From contig NZ_WBIR01000009.1 in the NCBI RefSeq assembly GCF_009749395.1, positions 1 to 64,000 on the forward strand: a stretch of 64,000 nt of DNA, written 5' to 3'. The translations under genes and the position numbers were made by a program. The notes below the pieces were generated by a model. It saw only the letters and a list, made by a program, of their open reading frames with translations, had not been told where the DNA came from and ran no database searches. Position 1 is the first letter of the stretch, and each line of letters opens with the position of its first letter. Origin of the DNA: Agromyces salentinus (lineage in GTDB: Bacteria > Actinomycetota > Actinomycetes > Actinomycetales > Microbacteriaceae). Below are positions 15,957 to 23,967 of this stretch, one piece after another.

Positions 15957-17318
15957 TCAGCCGACGGCGGCCAGCGCGGCGGCGAGCCTCGAGGTGGATC
16001 GCGCGGGGTGATAGGGCACGGTGACCGCCCGCCCGCCCGACTCGGCGAGGACCGCCGACTCGGGGAGGTCGATCTCCGAGTAGTCCCCGCCCTTCACCCA
16101 GAGGTCGGGCGCGAGCCTGCGGAGCACCTCCACCGGCGTGTCCTCGTCGAAGACCACGACCGCGTCGACGCACTCGAGGGCGAGGAGCAGGTCCACGCGA
16201 TCGCGCTCGGCGATGATCGGGCGGTCGCGGCCCTTCAGCCGGCGCACCGAGTCGTCGGAGTTCAGGCACACCACCAGGCAGTCGCCGAGCGCGCGGGCCG
16301 CCTGCAGGGTGCGCACGTGCCCCGCGTGCAACAGGTCGAAGCAACCGCCGGTGGCGACGACGGAGCCGCCGGCGGCGCGCGTCGCGGCGGCCAGTCCGAA
16401 CGCGTCGTGCCCCGATCGCGTGATGGGGCTCGGGGCAGGTGCGTTCCGCAGCGACGCGACACCGCCGGCGCCCAGGTACGCGCTCGCATGTGCGACGCCC
16501 CGGCGCAGGGCCTCATGCGTGTCGTGCCCCTCGGCGAGGGCGATGGCAGCGGATGCCGCGAGCCGATCTCCGGCTCCGCACGGATCCGCTGCGTCGACCC
16601 GCTCCGCCGGAAGGACCGCGGGCAGGGCCGAATGAGCGGCGAGGACGGCTCCGCGCTCGCCGAGCGTGATGCCGACGGCGCGGGCGCGCCACTGGTCGCG
16701 CAGCGTCTCCGCGACCTCCATCGCGTCGCCGACGGTCTCGACGCGGTGCCCGGACAGCGTCCCGGCCTCGCTGCGGTTGGGCGTCGCGAGCGCGACGCCC
16801 GGCACCGGCACCGTGCCGCGCGGGTGGGGATCCCACACCACGGGTGCGACCCGCGCCCGTCGGGCGAGGGCGCGTCGGATCCGGATGTCGGCGAGCAGGC
16901 CGCGTCCGTAGTCGGCGGCGATCACGACGTCCGCGGCGGCGATGGCCACGAGCTGTCGGCTCGTGACCTCGAACGGCGCGGGGGCGCCGCAGCCCTCGTC
17001 CAGGCGCGCGATGGCATGCCCCTCGGCCCGAAGCCGGGTCTTGACGGGCGTCGGCCCGTGCAGGCTCGCATCGAGCAGGCGGACCTCGGCGAGGCAGTCC
17101 CGCAGTCGTGCGGCACCCGCGTCCGAGGCGAGCGCCGTGACGAGCGTCACGTCGACGCCGTCGCGAGCCAGCATGGTCGCGACGAGTCCCGCTCCGCCGG
17201 CCCGGTGCACGGACTCGGTCACATCGACGACGGGCACCGGTGCATCCGGGCTGAGCCGCGCCGCCGTGCCCCCGAGATCGACATCGAGCAGGCAGTCGCC
17301 GACGACGACGACGTTCAT
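15957..17318 (-). CDS. HldE-like bifunctional kinase / nucleotidyltransferase, copy 2
   Basis: 453 residues from ATG 17318, which overlaps the gmhA-like stop (ATGA) and follows GAGGACG. The PfkB domain (about 1-300) carries GGAGLVATMLARDGVDV and CGAGDRLAAS. The nucleotidyltransferase domain (about 320-453) carries TGGCFDLLHAGH, CLNSDDSVRRLKGRDRP and WVKGGDY. It resembles copy 1 but is about 37 residues shorter and more diverged in the kinase half. It sits in the tight minus-strand operon with the isomerase and phosphatase, so it is the better candidate for the pathway's core enzyme; copy 1 may differ in substrate or nucleotide. Confidence 0.85.
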   Translation of the reverse strand: MNVVVVGDCLLDVDLGGTAARLSPDAPVPVVDVTESVHRAGGAGLVATMLARDGVDVTLVTALASDAGAARLRDCLAEVRLLDASLHGPTPVKTRLRAEGHAIARLDEGCGAPAPFEVTSRQLVAIAAADVVIAADYGRGLLADIRIRRALARRARVAPVVWDPHPRGTVPVPGVALATPNRSEAGTLSGHRVETVGDAMEVAETLRDQWRARAVGITLGERGAVLAAHSALPAVLPAERVDAADPCGAGDRLAASAAIALAEGHDTHEALRRGVAHASAYLGAGGVASLRNAPAPSPITRSGHDAFGLAAATRAAGGSVVATGGCFDLLHAGHVRTLQAARALGDCLVVCLNSDDSVRRLKGRDRPIIAERDRVDLLLALECVDAVVVFDEDTPVEVLRRLAPDLWVKGGDYSEIDLPESAVLAESGGRAVTVPYHPARSTSRLAAALAAVG

Positions 17319-17941
17319 CGCTCGACGTCCTCTTCGGTGCCGACCAGCGCGTCGAACGCGACGCAGAGCGCATGCACGGCGACCAGTTCGACCTCCTGGA
17401 CGTTCGGCGACGAACCGGGCAGGGTGATGGCGTCGTCGCACGTCGAGGCGAGCGGGTTCGGCGCGGGCCCGGTGATGGCCCAGCTCGTGGCACCGCACTC
17501 CGCCGCGGCCCGGGCTGCGGTGACGAGGTTGGCGCTCGCGCCGCTCGTGGAGAGCAGGAGCACGATGTCACCCGGGTGCGCGTGGGCCCGGACCTGCCTG
17601 GCGAACACCTCGTCGAACCCGTAGTCGTTGCCGATCGCCGTGACGGCGGACGAGTCGCAGTTCAAGGCGATCGCGGCATAGGGCCGCCGGTCGTGGCCGA
17701 AGCGCCCGACGAACTCGGCCGACAGGTGTTGCGCCTCCGCAGCCGAGCCGCCGTTGCCGGCGATGAGCAGGCGGCCGCCGGCCTCGAGCTGCGCCGCGAG
17801 ATGGATGGCCCAGGCGGCCAATCGCGGCGCCTCGGCGTCGAGCGCGGCGAGGACCGCGCCGACGCCTCCGACGTGGGCCGAGACCGCCCGTGCGGCCCAC
17901 TCGAGCGTGACCGAGCGCGTCGGGGTCGCGTGCATGGTCAT
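17315..17941 (-). CDS. gmhA: SIS-domain phosphoheptose isomerase (GmhA-like)
   Basis: 208 residues from ATG 17941, with GAGGGGAGCG upstream; it overlaps the GT4 stop by ATGA. The SIS fold has LIAGNGGSAAEAQHLSAEFVGRF, ALNCDSSAVTAIGNDYGFDEVF and LLLSTSGASANLV, all as in GmhA, which converts sedoheptulose-7-phosphate to D-glycero-D-manno-heptose-7-phosphate. It is followed by hldE copy 2 with another ATGA overlap, so pathway steps 1-2 and 4 are encoded side by side. Confidence 0.88.
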   Translation of the reverse strand: MTMHATPTRSVTLEWAARAVSAHVGGVGAVLAALDAEAPRLAAWAIHLAAQLEAGGRLLIAGNGGSAAEAQHLSAEFVGRFGHDRRPYAAIALNCDSSAVTAIGNDYGFDEVFARQVRAHAHPGDIVLLLSTSGASANLVTAARAAAECGATSWAITGPAPNPLASTCDDAITLPGSSPNVQEVELVAVHALCVAFDALVGTEEDVER

Positions 17942-19209
17942 CGGGTCGCTCCCCTCGTGCGTCGGATCGCGCCTGGGTCGTGCGAGGACTGGGTCGTCGT
18001 TCCCCGCGCCTCGGCGATCGTGGCGAGGTAGGTGCGCTCGGTGTCGGCCGCGATGCGGCTCCACGCATAGCGGCGCGTCATCCGTCGCCGCCCGTTCTCG
18101 CCGAGCTGCCGCCGCAACTGGTCGTCCAGCAGGAGTCCGCGGATCGCCGCCGCCACCGCGGCCACGTCACGTGGGGGAACGTGGCGTCCCGTGCCGCCGT
18201 CGACCACGCTGTCGATCAGGCCGCCGACGGATGACGCGACCACGGGAACCCCGCACGCCATCGCCTCGAGCGGGACGATCCCGAACGGCTCGTACCAGGG
18301 TGCGCACACGACCACGTCGGCCGAGCGGTACACGTCGGGGAGGTCGGACTGGGGCACCTGGCCGCGGAGCTCCACGCGATCGGCGACCCCGGCGAGGGCC
18401 GCGATGCGCTCGAGGCGGTCGACCTCGGGATCGGCTCCGCGCGGACCGGCCGCGCCGCCGCCGACCACGACGAGTTCCACGTCGAAACCCTCCGCGGCGA
18501 CCTCAGCGATCGCCTCGATGACGGTTCCCACGCCCTTGCGCGGCACCAGCCGGCCGACGCTCAGGACTCGATGACGACGGCGACGTTGCTCGCGCTCGCC
18601 TCCGGGCGAGAAGTGGTCGAGGTCCACGCCGCAGGGGATGACGCTGATGTTGCGTGGCGGCACGCCGAGCTTCTTGAGCTCGAACGCCTCGTCGGAGCAC
18701 GTGGCCACGACCCCGGCGACCCGCCGGCCGACGTCGGGCTCCAGCCACTCGCGCTCCGCGGGGCTCGTGTCGTCGGCGCCCTGGTGCCGGCGCTTGACCA
18801 CGCCGAGGGCGTGGAAGGTGTGCACGAGCGGCGGGGGCGCCGCGAGTCGTCCGGCGGCGTCGAGTGCGGCGACGCCCGACATCCAAAAGTGGCTGTGCAC
18901 GACGTCGGGCTCCCATTCCAGCCAGTCGGCGGCCATGCCGGCCGCGAGGGCGGGCATGAAGGGCAGCATGTCGTCCTTCGGCACGTGCCCGGCCGGGCCG
19001 GCGTCGACGTGCACGACCTCCACGCCCGGCGCCAGCTCGACGCGCTGGGGGAGGTCCGGGTCGTCGCGTCGCGTGTAGACGCGCACGTCGTGTCCGCGGC
19101 GGGCGAGCCCCGTCGACAGCGCGGCGACGTGCACGTTCTGCCCGCCCGCGTCGACGCCGCCGAGGGCGGCCAGCGGGCTGGCATGCTCAGAGACCATTGC
19201 GATCCGCAT
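17938..19209 (-). CDS. Glycosyltransferase family 4
   Basis: 423 residues. The N-terminal GGVDAGGQNVHVAALSTGLARRGHDV is the acceptor-side glycine loop of MshA/sucrose-synthase-like GT4 enzymes. VLSVGRLVPRKGVGTVIEAI and APWYEPFGIVPLEAMACGVPVVASSVGG (with the EPFGIVPLE donor-binding glutamates) form the C-terminal GT-B half. ATG 19209 lies inside the end of the preceding gene (23-base overlap). Likely retaining; sugar donor and acceptor unknown. Part of the minus-strand heptose operon. Confidence 0.87.
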   Translation of the reverse strand: MRIAMVSEHASPLAALGGVDAGGQNVHVAALSTGLARRGHDVRVYTRRDDPDLPQRVELAPGVEVVHVDAGPAGHVPKDDMLPFMPALAAGMAADWLEWEPDVVHSHFWMSGVAALDAAGRLAAPPPLVHTFHALGVVKRRHQGADDTSPAEREWLEPDVGRRVAGVVATCSDEAFELKKLGVPPRNISVIPCGVDLDHFSPGGEREQRRRRHRVLSVGRLVPRKGVGTVIEAIAEVAAEGFDVELVVVGGGAAGPRGADPEVDRLERIAALAGVADRVELRGQVPQSDLPDVYRSADVVVCAPWYEPFGIVPLEAMACGVPVVASSVGGLIDSVVDGGTGRHVPPRDVAAVAAAIRGLLLDDQLRRQLGENGRRRMTRRYAWSRIAADTERTYLATIAEARGTTTQSSHDPGAIRRTRGATR

Positions 19210-20239
19210 CGCTGCTCCTTCCGTAGGTCGTTCCGACGGCGGCCTCCGTCGGGACGCGGCGCCGGGTGCGCCGGTGGTGCTCCTCGATGTCCTCGAGCAG
19301 CGTGTCCCAGTCCCGCAGGAATCGTGCGAGGCCGTAGCGCTCGATCGCGGCCTGCCTCGCGACGGCTCCGAGGCTGACCGCGGCATCCGGGTCCTCCAGC
19401 AGGAGCCTCGCGGCGGCGACCAGCTCGTTCACGTTCGTGGAGAGGAATCCTGCGCCCGGCGGAACGGCTCGCGCCGCCTCGGTGGCCTGCAGGGCGACCA
19501 CCGGCATGCCGAGGTGCATCGCCTCCAGGAGGCTGAGCCCGAGCGAGGTCCAGCGCGGAAGATGCAGGTACAGCCGCCGCTGCGGCAGCGCCTCGCGGAG
19601 CAGGTCGGGGCGCAGGTCGCCCACGGCGCGGATCGACCCGTCGTGCGCGGCGAGCGCCTCCGGCAACGCGTCGACCCCCATTCCGAAGGCGTCGATGCCC
19701 CCGGCGCCCGCGAACCTCGGGAGCAGGTCGGTGCCGGTCACGCGCCACCGACGGACGGGCTCGTTGACCACCACCGCCATCCGCTCGATGGAGCCCGTAT
19801 ACCGGTGACCGGGGTCGGGGATGCCGTGCTCGATCACGACGGTCGGTGCTCGGCCGTTGTCCCACATGAGCTCGTTGAAGTGGGTGACGTGCACGAGCGT
19901 GATCTCGTCGCGATCGGCGAGCGGATGCCGCGTCGCGGCGGCATCCGGCTTCGGGGTGTTGTGCTCGAGGAAGATGGCCGGCATGTCCCGACCGAGGCGG
20001 CGACCGAGGAGGCGCTCGGCGAGCTCGAACTCCTCGAGCCGCTGGAGGAGGACGAGGTCGACCTCTGCATCGCGAAGGTCCTCGTGGTCGACCTCGACCG
20101 CCGTCGCGGGCCAGTCGCGTCCGCCCCGCCCGAGTCCCCAAGGGCCGCGCTGCGCGTCGGTCGGGAACAGGTAGTCGTGGTCGCCGCGGACGAACGCGTC
20201 GGTCCATCCGCCGTGCACGTGCCAGAGGAGGATCCTCAT
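19187..20239 (-). CDS. GT-B type glycosyltransferase (GT4/GT1-like)
   Basis: 350 residues from ATG 20239, with a strong GGAGGAGG site and an ATGA overlap with the GT9 upstream. It begins MRILLWHVHGGWTDAFVRG, then FLEHNTPKPDA and THFNELMWDNG. A C-terminal LYLHLPRWTSLGLSLLEAMHLGMPVVALQATEA holds the ExxxxG-like donor site of GT-B enzymes. It is more diverged than its neighbour and the family is less certain. Cytoplasmic; no signal or membrane segment. Function within the cluster is inferred from position. Confidence 0.78.
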   Translation of the reverse strand: MRILLWHVHGGWTDAFVRGDHDYLFPTDAQRGPWGLGRGGRDWPATAVEVDHEDLRDAEVDLVLLQRLEEFELAERLLGRRLGRDMPAIFLEHNTPKPDAAATRHPLADRDEITLVHVTHFNELMWDNGRAPTVVIEHGIPDPGHRYTGSIERMAVVVNEPVRRWRVTGTDLLPRFAGAGGIDAFGMGVDALPEALAAHDGSIRAVGDLRPDLLREALPQRRLYLHLPRWTSLGLSLLEAMHLGMPVVALQATEAARAVPPGAGFLSTNVNELVAAARLLLEDPDAAVSLGAVARQAAIERYGLARFLRDWDTLLEDIEEHHRRTRRRVPTEAAVGTTYGRSSDADRNGL

Positions 20240-21330
20240 GCGACTGCCTCCTCCGGTCGGTGGCCCGCGTCGAGGTCGGCGGGCGTCGAGGCCCGGACGC
20301 GATCTCCCCGGAACCTGCCGACTGCGAGGACGGCGTCGACGACCTCGCGGGGCTCGATGTCGGAGAGGCACGGATGGCCCGGTGTCGGGCACTCCCGCGC
20401 CCGCGAGGCCGCGCAGGCGGTGTCGGTGCGGCCGAGCAGGATGGTGGGCACCCCGAACGGGCGCCAGCACCGCTCGTCCACGACGGGGGAGAACAGGCTC
20501 ACGACCGGCGTGCCGACCGCGGCCGCCAGGTGTGCGGCCCCGGTGTTGCCGACGACGACGGCGTCCGCGCCCGCGAGCACAGCCGCGAGGGACGGGAGAT
20601 CGGTCGCGCCGCCGAGGTCCAGCGCGCTGCGGCCGGCCACCCTCGCGGTCGAGCCGGACTCCGACGCGGACCCGGTCACGACGACCCTGATGCCCGCCTC
20701 CACGAGCGCGGCGACGACGGCGACGAGCTGCGCGACCGGCATGGTCCGCGCGGGTGCGGTCGCGCCTGGGTGCACGACGACGTAGGGGGAATCGCCGACC
20801 AGCCCGGGTACGGGCGCGGCCGCCCGGACCGCGAGGCGTCCGGTGTCACCCGGCGGGAGTGCGAAGCCGGCCGCCGCGGCGATAGCGAGCGCCCGGGTCG
20901 CCTCCGACTGCGACTCCGGGAAGTCCTCCCCGGGCCGAAGCCGCACATCCAGCAGGCTGCCGGGGTAGTCGACGGATGCCCCGGCAATGCGCTCGACCCC
21001 GTGCTGCCGGAGCAGGAGGGCGAGCGGGAGCGGGCTCTGGTGGTACGAGGTGAGGATCACGGCCTCCGAGGGCCGTACCGCGTCGAGGAGCGCCATGAGT
21101 TCCGCGGTCGCCGCCGCCGTGTCCGCGGCCGGGCGCGGGGGATTGGTGATCCACGGACAGTCCCACACGTGCACGGAGCGCACGCCGGGGAGCAGCCGCC
21201 CCGCCGGTGCGCCGGCCGGACCCGCCAGCAGGTGCACCTCCGCGGAGGCGGCGACCGCCCGGATCGCGGGCCCGCACAACAGGACATCCCCGACGCTGTC
21301 GAGGCGTGCCACCAGGACCCGGCGCGTCAC
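20236..21330 (-). CDS. Glycosyltransferase family 9 (heptosyltransferase-like), copy 2
   Basis: 364 residues from GTG 21330, which overlaps the phosphatase stop (GTGA). GT9 features: VLVARLDSVGDVLLCGPAIRAV at the start, VVHPGATAPARTMPVAQLVAVV, and ADAVVVGNTGAAHLAAAVGTPVVSLFSPVVDERCWRPFG. The late ACAASRARECPTPGHPC has three cysteines, a pattern also seen in shorter form in copy 1. Expected to move an activated heptose to a glycan acceptor at the inner face of the membrane. Confidence 0.87.
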   Translation of the reverse strand: MTRRVLVARLDSVGDVLLCGPAIRAVAASAEVHLLAGPAGAPAGRLLPGVRSVHVWDCPWITNPPRPAADTAAATAELMALLDAVRPSEAVILTSYHQSPLPLALLLRQHGVERIAGASVDYPGSLLDVRLRPGEDFPESQSEATRALAIAAAAGFALPPGDTGRLAVRAAAPVPGLVGDSPYVVVHPGATAPARTMPVAQLVAVVAALVEAGIRVVVTGSASESGSTARVAGRSALDLGGATDLPSLAAVLAGADAVVVGNTGAAHLAAAVGTPVVSLFSPVVDERCWRPFGVPTILLGRTDTACAASRARECPTPGHPCLSDIEPREVVDAVLAVGRFRGDRVRASTPADLDAGHRPEEAVA

Positions 21331-21863
21331 CGGACCGGCTCCAAGGCGTGGAGCAGGTCCACGGCATCCAGCAGGGTCTCGGCGAGCGCGGGGGCATCGC
21401 GCACCTCCGCCTGGCGTGTCGCGGGCGTGGGAATGAGTACGGCGCGGCACCCGGCCGCAGCGGCTGCCGCGACATCCGAGCCGATGTCCCCGATGACCGC
21501 GGCGTCGGCGGGACGGACCCCCAGTGCGGCGAGCGCCGAGACGATGAGCCCCGGGGCGGGCTTGCGACATCCGCAGTGGTCGTCGGGCCCGTGCACGCAT
21601 ACGGCCCATACGTCCATCGGTCCGAGGAGTTCGTCGACGCGCCGGTTCACCCGGTCGACGTCGCTCCGGGAGAGCAGCCCGCGCGCCACGCCCGACTGGT
21701 TCGTCACCACGCCGACGGCGACATCCCGTTCCCGCAGGGACTGGATCGCCGCATGAGCCGTCGGCATGGCCTCGACCAGGTCGGGGTCGCCGTTGTACGG
21801 CACATCGCGGATCAGGGTGCCATCTCGATCGAACAGCACCGTCCGTGGACGCCAGGTCTTCAT
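21327..21863 (-). CDS. gmhB: HAD-IIIA phosphatase, GmhB-like (heptose-1,7-bisphosphate 7-phosphatase)
   Basis: 178 residues from ATG 21863; a GTG at 21881 would add 6. It has the HAD nucleophile motif LFDRDGTLI, TNQSGVARG (motif II) and the GmhB zinc-site pattern CVHGPDDHCGCRKP, followed by VIGDIGSDV (motif IV). GmhB removes the 7-phosphate between the kinase and nucleotidyltransferase steps. It is the first gene of the overlapping minus-strand operon and diverges from GT9 copy 3. Neither start has a good Shine-Dalgarno, so a leaderless transcript is possible. Confidence 0.87.
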   Translation of the reverse strand: MKTWRPRTVLFDRDGTLIRDVPYNGDPDLVEAMPTAHAAIQSLRERDVAVGVVTNQSGVARGLLSRSDVDRVNRRVDELLGPMDVWAVCVHGPDDHCGCRKPAPGLIVSALAALGVRPADAAVIGDIGSDVAAAAAAGCRAVLIPTPATRQAEVRDAPALAETLLDAVDLLHALEPVR

Positions 21864-21946
21864 ACGAGGCCGGATACCCACTTCTCCGGGTCGTAAACCT
21901 CGCCGCGGCAGTTCTTCCCGCGGCCCTCATCTGCGATGGTGGGGGA

Positions 21947-22909
21947 GTGCCCAACGACGACACCCGACCGGTCCTGCTGGCCCTGCGCGCCCTGAAGCTC
22001 GGCGACCTCCTCGTCGCCGTCCCGGCGCTGGCCGCACTCCGGCGCGGCTTCCCCGAGCACCGCATCGTGCTCGCCACCACGGGTTGGCTGGCCCCGATCG
22101 TCGACCTCGTCGACGGTGTCGACGAGTTGCTTCCCACGCCGGGGCTGTCGCGGCCGCTCGATGTGGAACCGGGAACGATCGACATCGCGGTGAACCTGCA
22201 CGGGCGGGGCCCGGAGAGCGGCGACCTCCTCGATGCCGTGCGACCCCGGCGCCTCATCGCACATGCGCCCGATGCACCCGACGGTCCCGAATGGGTCGAT
22301 GGCATGCACGAACGGGAGCGGTGGACGCGACTGGTCCGCTCGGCCGGCGTCCCCGCGGATGCCGACGAGGTCGCCATCGCGGTGCCGCCCCGGGCGCCCG
22401 TGATCCACGGCGCGGTGGTCGTGCATGTCGGCGCGTTCTACGGAGCACGTCGATGGCCCGCCGACCGATTCGCCGACGTGGCGCGCGCGCTCATCGCGAA
22501 CGGCCACCGGGTCGTCTTCACCGGCGGTGACGAGGAACGCGATCGAGCCCTCGAGGTCGCCGCGCTCGCCGGATCCCCGGTCGAGGCGGTGCTCGCGGGT
22601 CGGGTCGACCTCGCCGGGTTCGCCGCGGTGATCGCGGCCGCCGAGCTCGTCGTCACGGTCGACACGGGCGCGGCGCACCTCGCTTCGGCCTACGGCATCC
22701 CGTCCGTCGTCATCTTCGGGCCGGCCCCGCCGGAGAGCTGGGGACCGCCGCAGACGGGGCCGCACATCGTACTCACGGATGCGGCGAAGCGGCGCGGTGA
22801 CGTGTTCGTGGACGACCCCGACCCGGCGCTGCTCGCCGTGGGCGTCGACGACGTGCTCGCGGCGATCGCGCGCCTGGGCGTCGGCCCGGCGCGGACGCCG
22901 CCGGGCTAG
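21947..22909 (+). CDS. Glycosyltransferase family 9 (heptosyltransferase-like), copy 3
   Basis: 320 residues from GTG 21947. Features are VLLALRALKLGDLLVAVPALAALRRGFPEH, DIAVNLHGRGPES, VVVHVGAFYGARRWPADRFADVARAL and AELVVTVDTGAAHLASAYGIPSVVIFGPAPPESWGPP, a full GT9 pattern. The open frame extends upstream, but the reading before 21947 lies over the divergent phosphatase. The GGGGGA before the GTG is too close for a normal ribosome site, so the start is the least certain part. The TAG stop shares the bases CTAG with the stop of the convergent sigma factor gene. Confidence 0.85.
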   Translation: MPNDDTRPVLLALRALKLGDLLVAVPALAALRRGFPEHRIVLATTGWLAPIVDLVDGVDELLPTPGLSRPLDVEPGTIDIAVNLHGRGPESGDLLDAVRPRRLIAHAPDAPDGPEWVDGMHERERWTRLVRSAGVPADADEVAIAVPPRAPVIHGAVVVHVGAFYGARRWPADRFADVARALIANGHRVVFTGGDEERDRALEVAALAGSPVEAVLAGRVDLAGFAAVIAAAELVVTVDTGAAHLASAYGIPSVVIFGPAPPESWGPPQTGPHIVLTDAAKRRGDVFVDDPDPALLAVGVDDVLAAIARLGVGPARTPPG

Positions 22910-23769
22910 GCGCTGCGCCGTTCCGCCTGGGGGATGGCGGCGGCATCCGTCCGGGTTCCCCGGCCGGCGTCACCGAGGTCGTCCAGGTGCTCCTGCAGGC
23001 GCCGCAGGATCTGCGCGAGGATGCGGGAGACCTGCATCTGCGTCACCCCGATCTCCTCGGCGATCTCGACCTGGGTCCGCTCCTCGATGAAGCGCAGGTA
23101 GACCACGCGGCGTTCGCGCGCGGTCAGGCACTGCAGCGCGATCCGCAGCGACAGGCGGAGGTCCGCCCGCTCGAGCCGCTCGTCGACCACGCCGATGGAG
23201 GCGCCGAGCGGCGTGTCGTCGTCGGTCTGGCCGGCGTCCAGTGACACGGGGTGCAGGCTGGTCCGGGTCCCGACCGCCTCGGCGACCGTCTCGGGCGCTG
23301 CCTCGAGGTATCCGGCGAGGTCGGCGACGGTGGGCTCGCGGTGCAAGGTCTGGGCGAGTTCGGCCGTCGCCGTGGAGACGGCGAGGCGGAGCTCCTGCAT
23401 CCGCCGCGGGGGACGGATGAACCATCCGTTGTCGCGCAGGTAGCGCTTGATCTCGCCGGAGATGGTCGGAACGGCGAACGAGATGAAGTTGTCGCCGCGA
23501 TCGCGATCGAACCGGCGCACGGCGTTGAGCAGGCCGATGCAGCCGACCTGGCGGAGATCGCTCTGGTCGCGGTATCCGCTCGCGAGCCGCCGCACCAGCC
23601 CGTCGACGAGGTCCAGGTGACGCAGGACGATCGCGTCCTCCGCCATGCGTCGCCGGCTGCCGCTCAGCGGTTCGAGTTCCGCGAACCTGTCGCTGGTCCA
23701 GTGCTGACGGGCCGCCCACTCCGCGGGCCTCGTGTCTGCCGCCGTGCGGTCTCCGACCTGCTCACCCAT
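22906..23769 (-). CDS. RNA polymerase sigma-70 family factor, SigB/SigF group
   Basis: 287 residues from ATG 23769, which has a strong GGAGGAGG site; an upstream in-frame ATG at 23868 is possible but less good. Region 2 has LVRRLASGYRDQSDLRQVGCIGLLNAVRRFDRDRG and FISFAVPTISGEIKRYLRDNGW. Region 3 and the region 4 helix-turn-helix VEIAEEIGVTQMQVSRIL follow. This is the group-3 type used for stress or developmental control in Gram-positives. No anti-sigma gene is adjacent. Convergent with GT9 copy 3, the two stops sharing one CTAG. Confidence 0.9.
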   Translation of the reverse strand: MGEQVGDRTAADTRPAEWAARQHWTSDRFAELEPLSGSRRRMAEDAIVLRHLDLVDGLVRRLASGYRDQSDLRQVGCIGLLNAVRRFDRDRGDNFISFAVPTISGEIKRYLRDNGWFIRPPRRMQELRLAVSTATAELAQTLHREPTVADLAGYLEAAPETVAEAVGTRTSLHPVSLDAGQTDDDTPLGASIGVVDERLERADLRLSLRIALQCLTARERRVVYLRFIEERTQVEIAEEIGVTQMQVSRILAQILRRLQEHLDDLGDAGRGTRTDAAAIPQAERRSA

Positions 23770-23888
23770 GTCGCGCCTCCTCCGCCATTCGAGGACGGGT
23801 CCGCCGGTCGACGGCCCGTTGCTCGAAGGGAAGCACCGGGGCAGCACTTCTCGATAGACGATTGCCATGGAGGAGAAGAAGCGTTATA

Positions 23889-23920
23889 ACGCTGCTCCGG
23901 TCTCGCGACCGGAGCAGCGT
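23889..23920 (-). terminator. Terminator of the GH87 gene
   Basis: A perfect 14-bp stem (23889-23902 with 23907-23920) and a 4-base loop. On the minus strand it is 47 bases past the glucanase stop and followed by TATAACGCTTCTT. It separates the glucanase from the sigma gene downstream. Confidence 0.75.
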
Positions 23921-23967
23921 CGTCGTCTGCGCCGTGACGCGTCAGGAACGGGCGACCCGGACCGCCG

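Noticed and set aside
15120..17624. An 834-residue plus-strand frame opposite the SDR and hldE copy 2
   Set aside because: Low-complexity shadow sequence; the minus-strand genes have all family motifs and proper ribosome sites.
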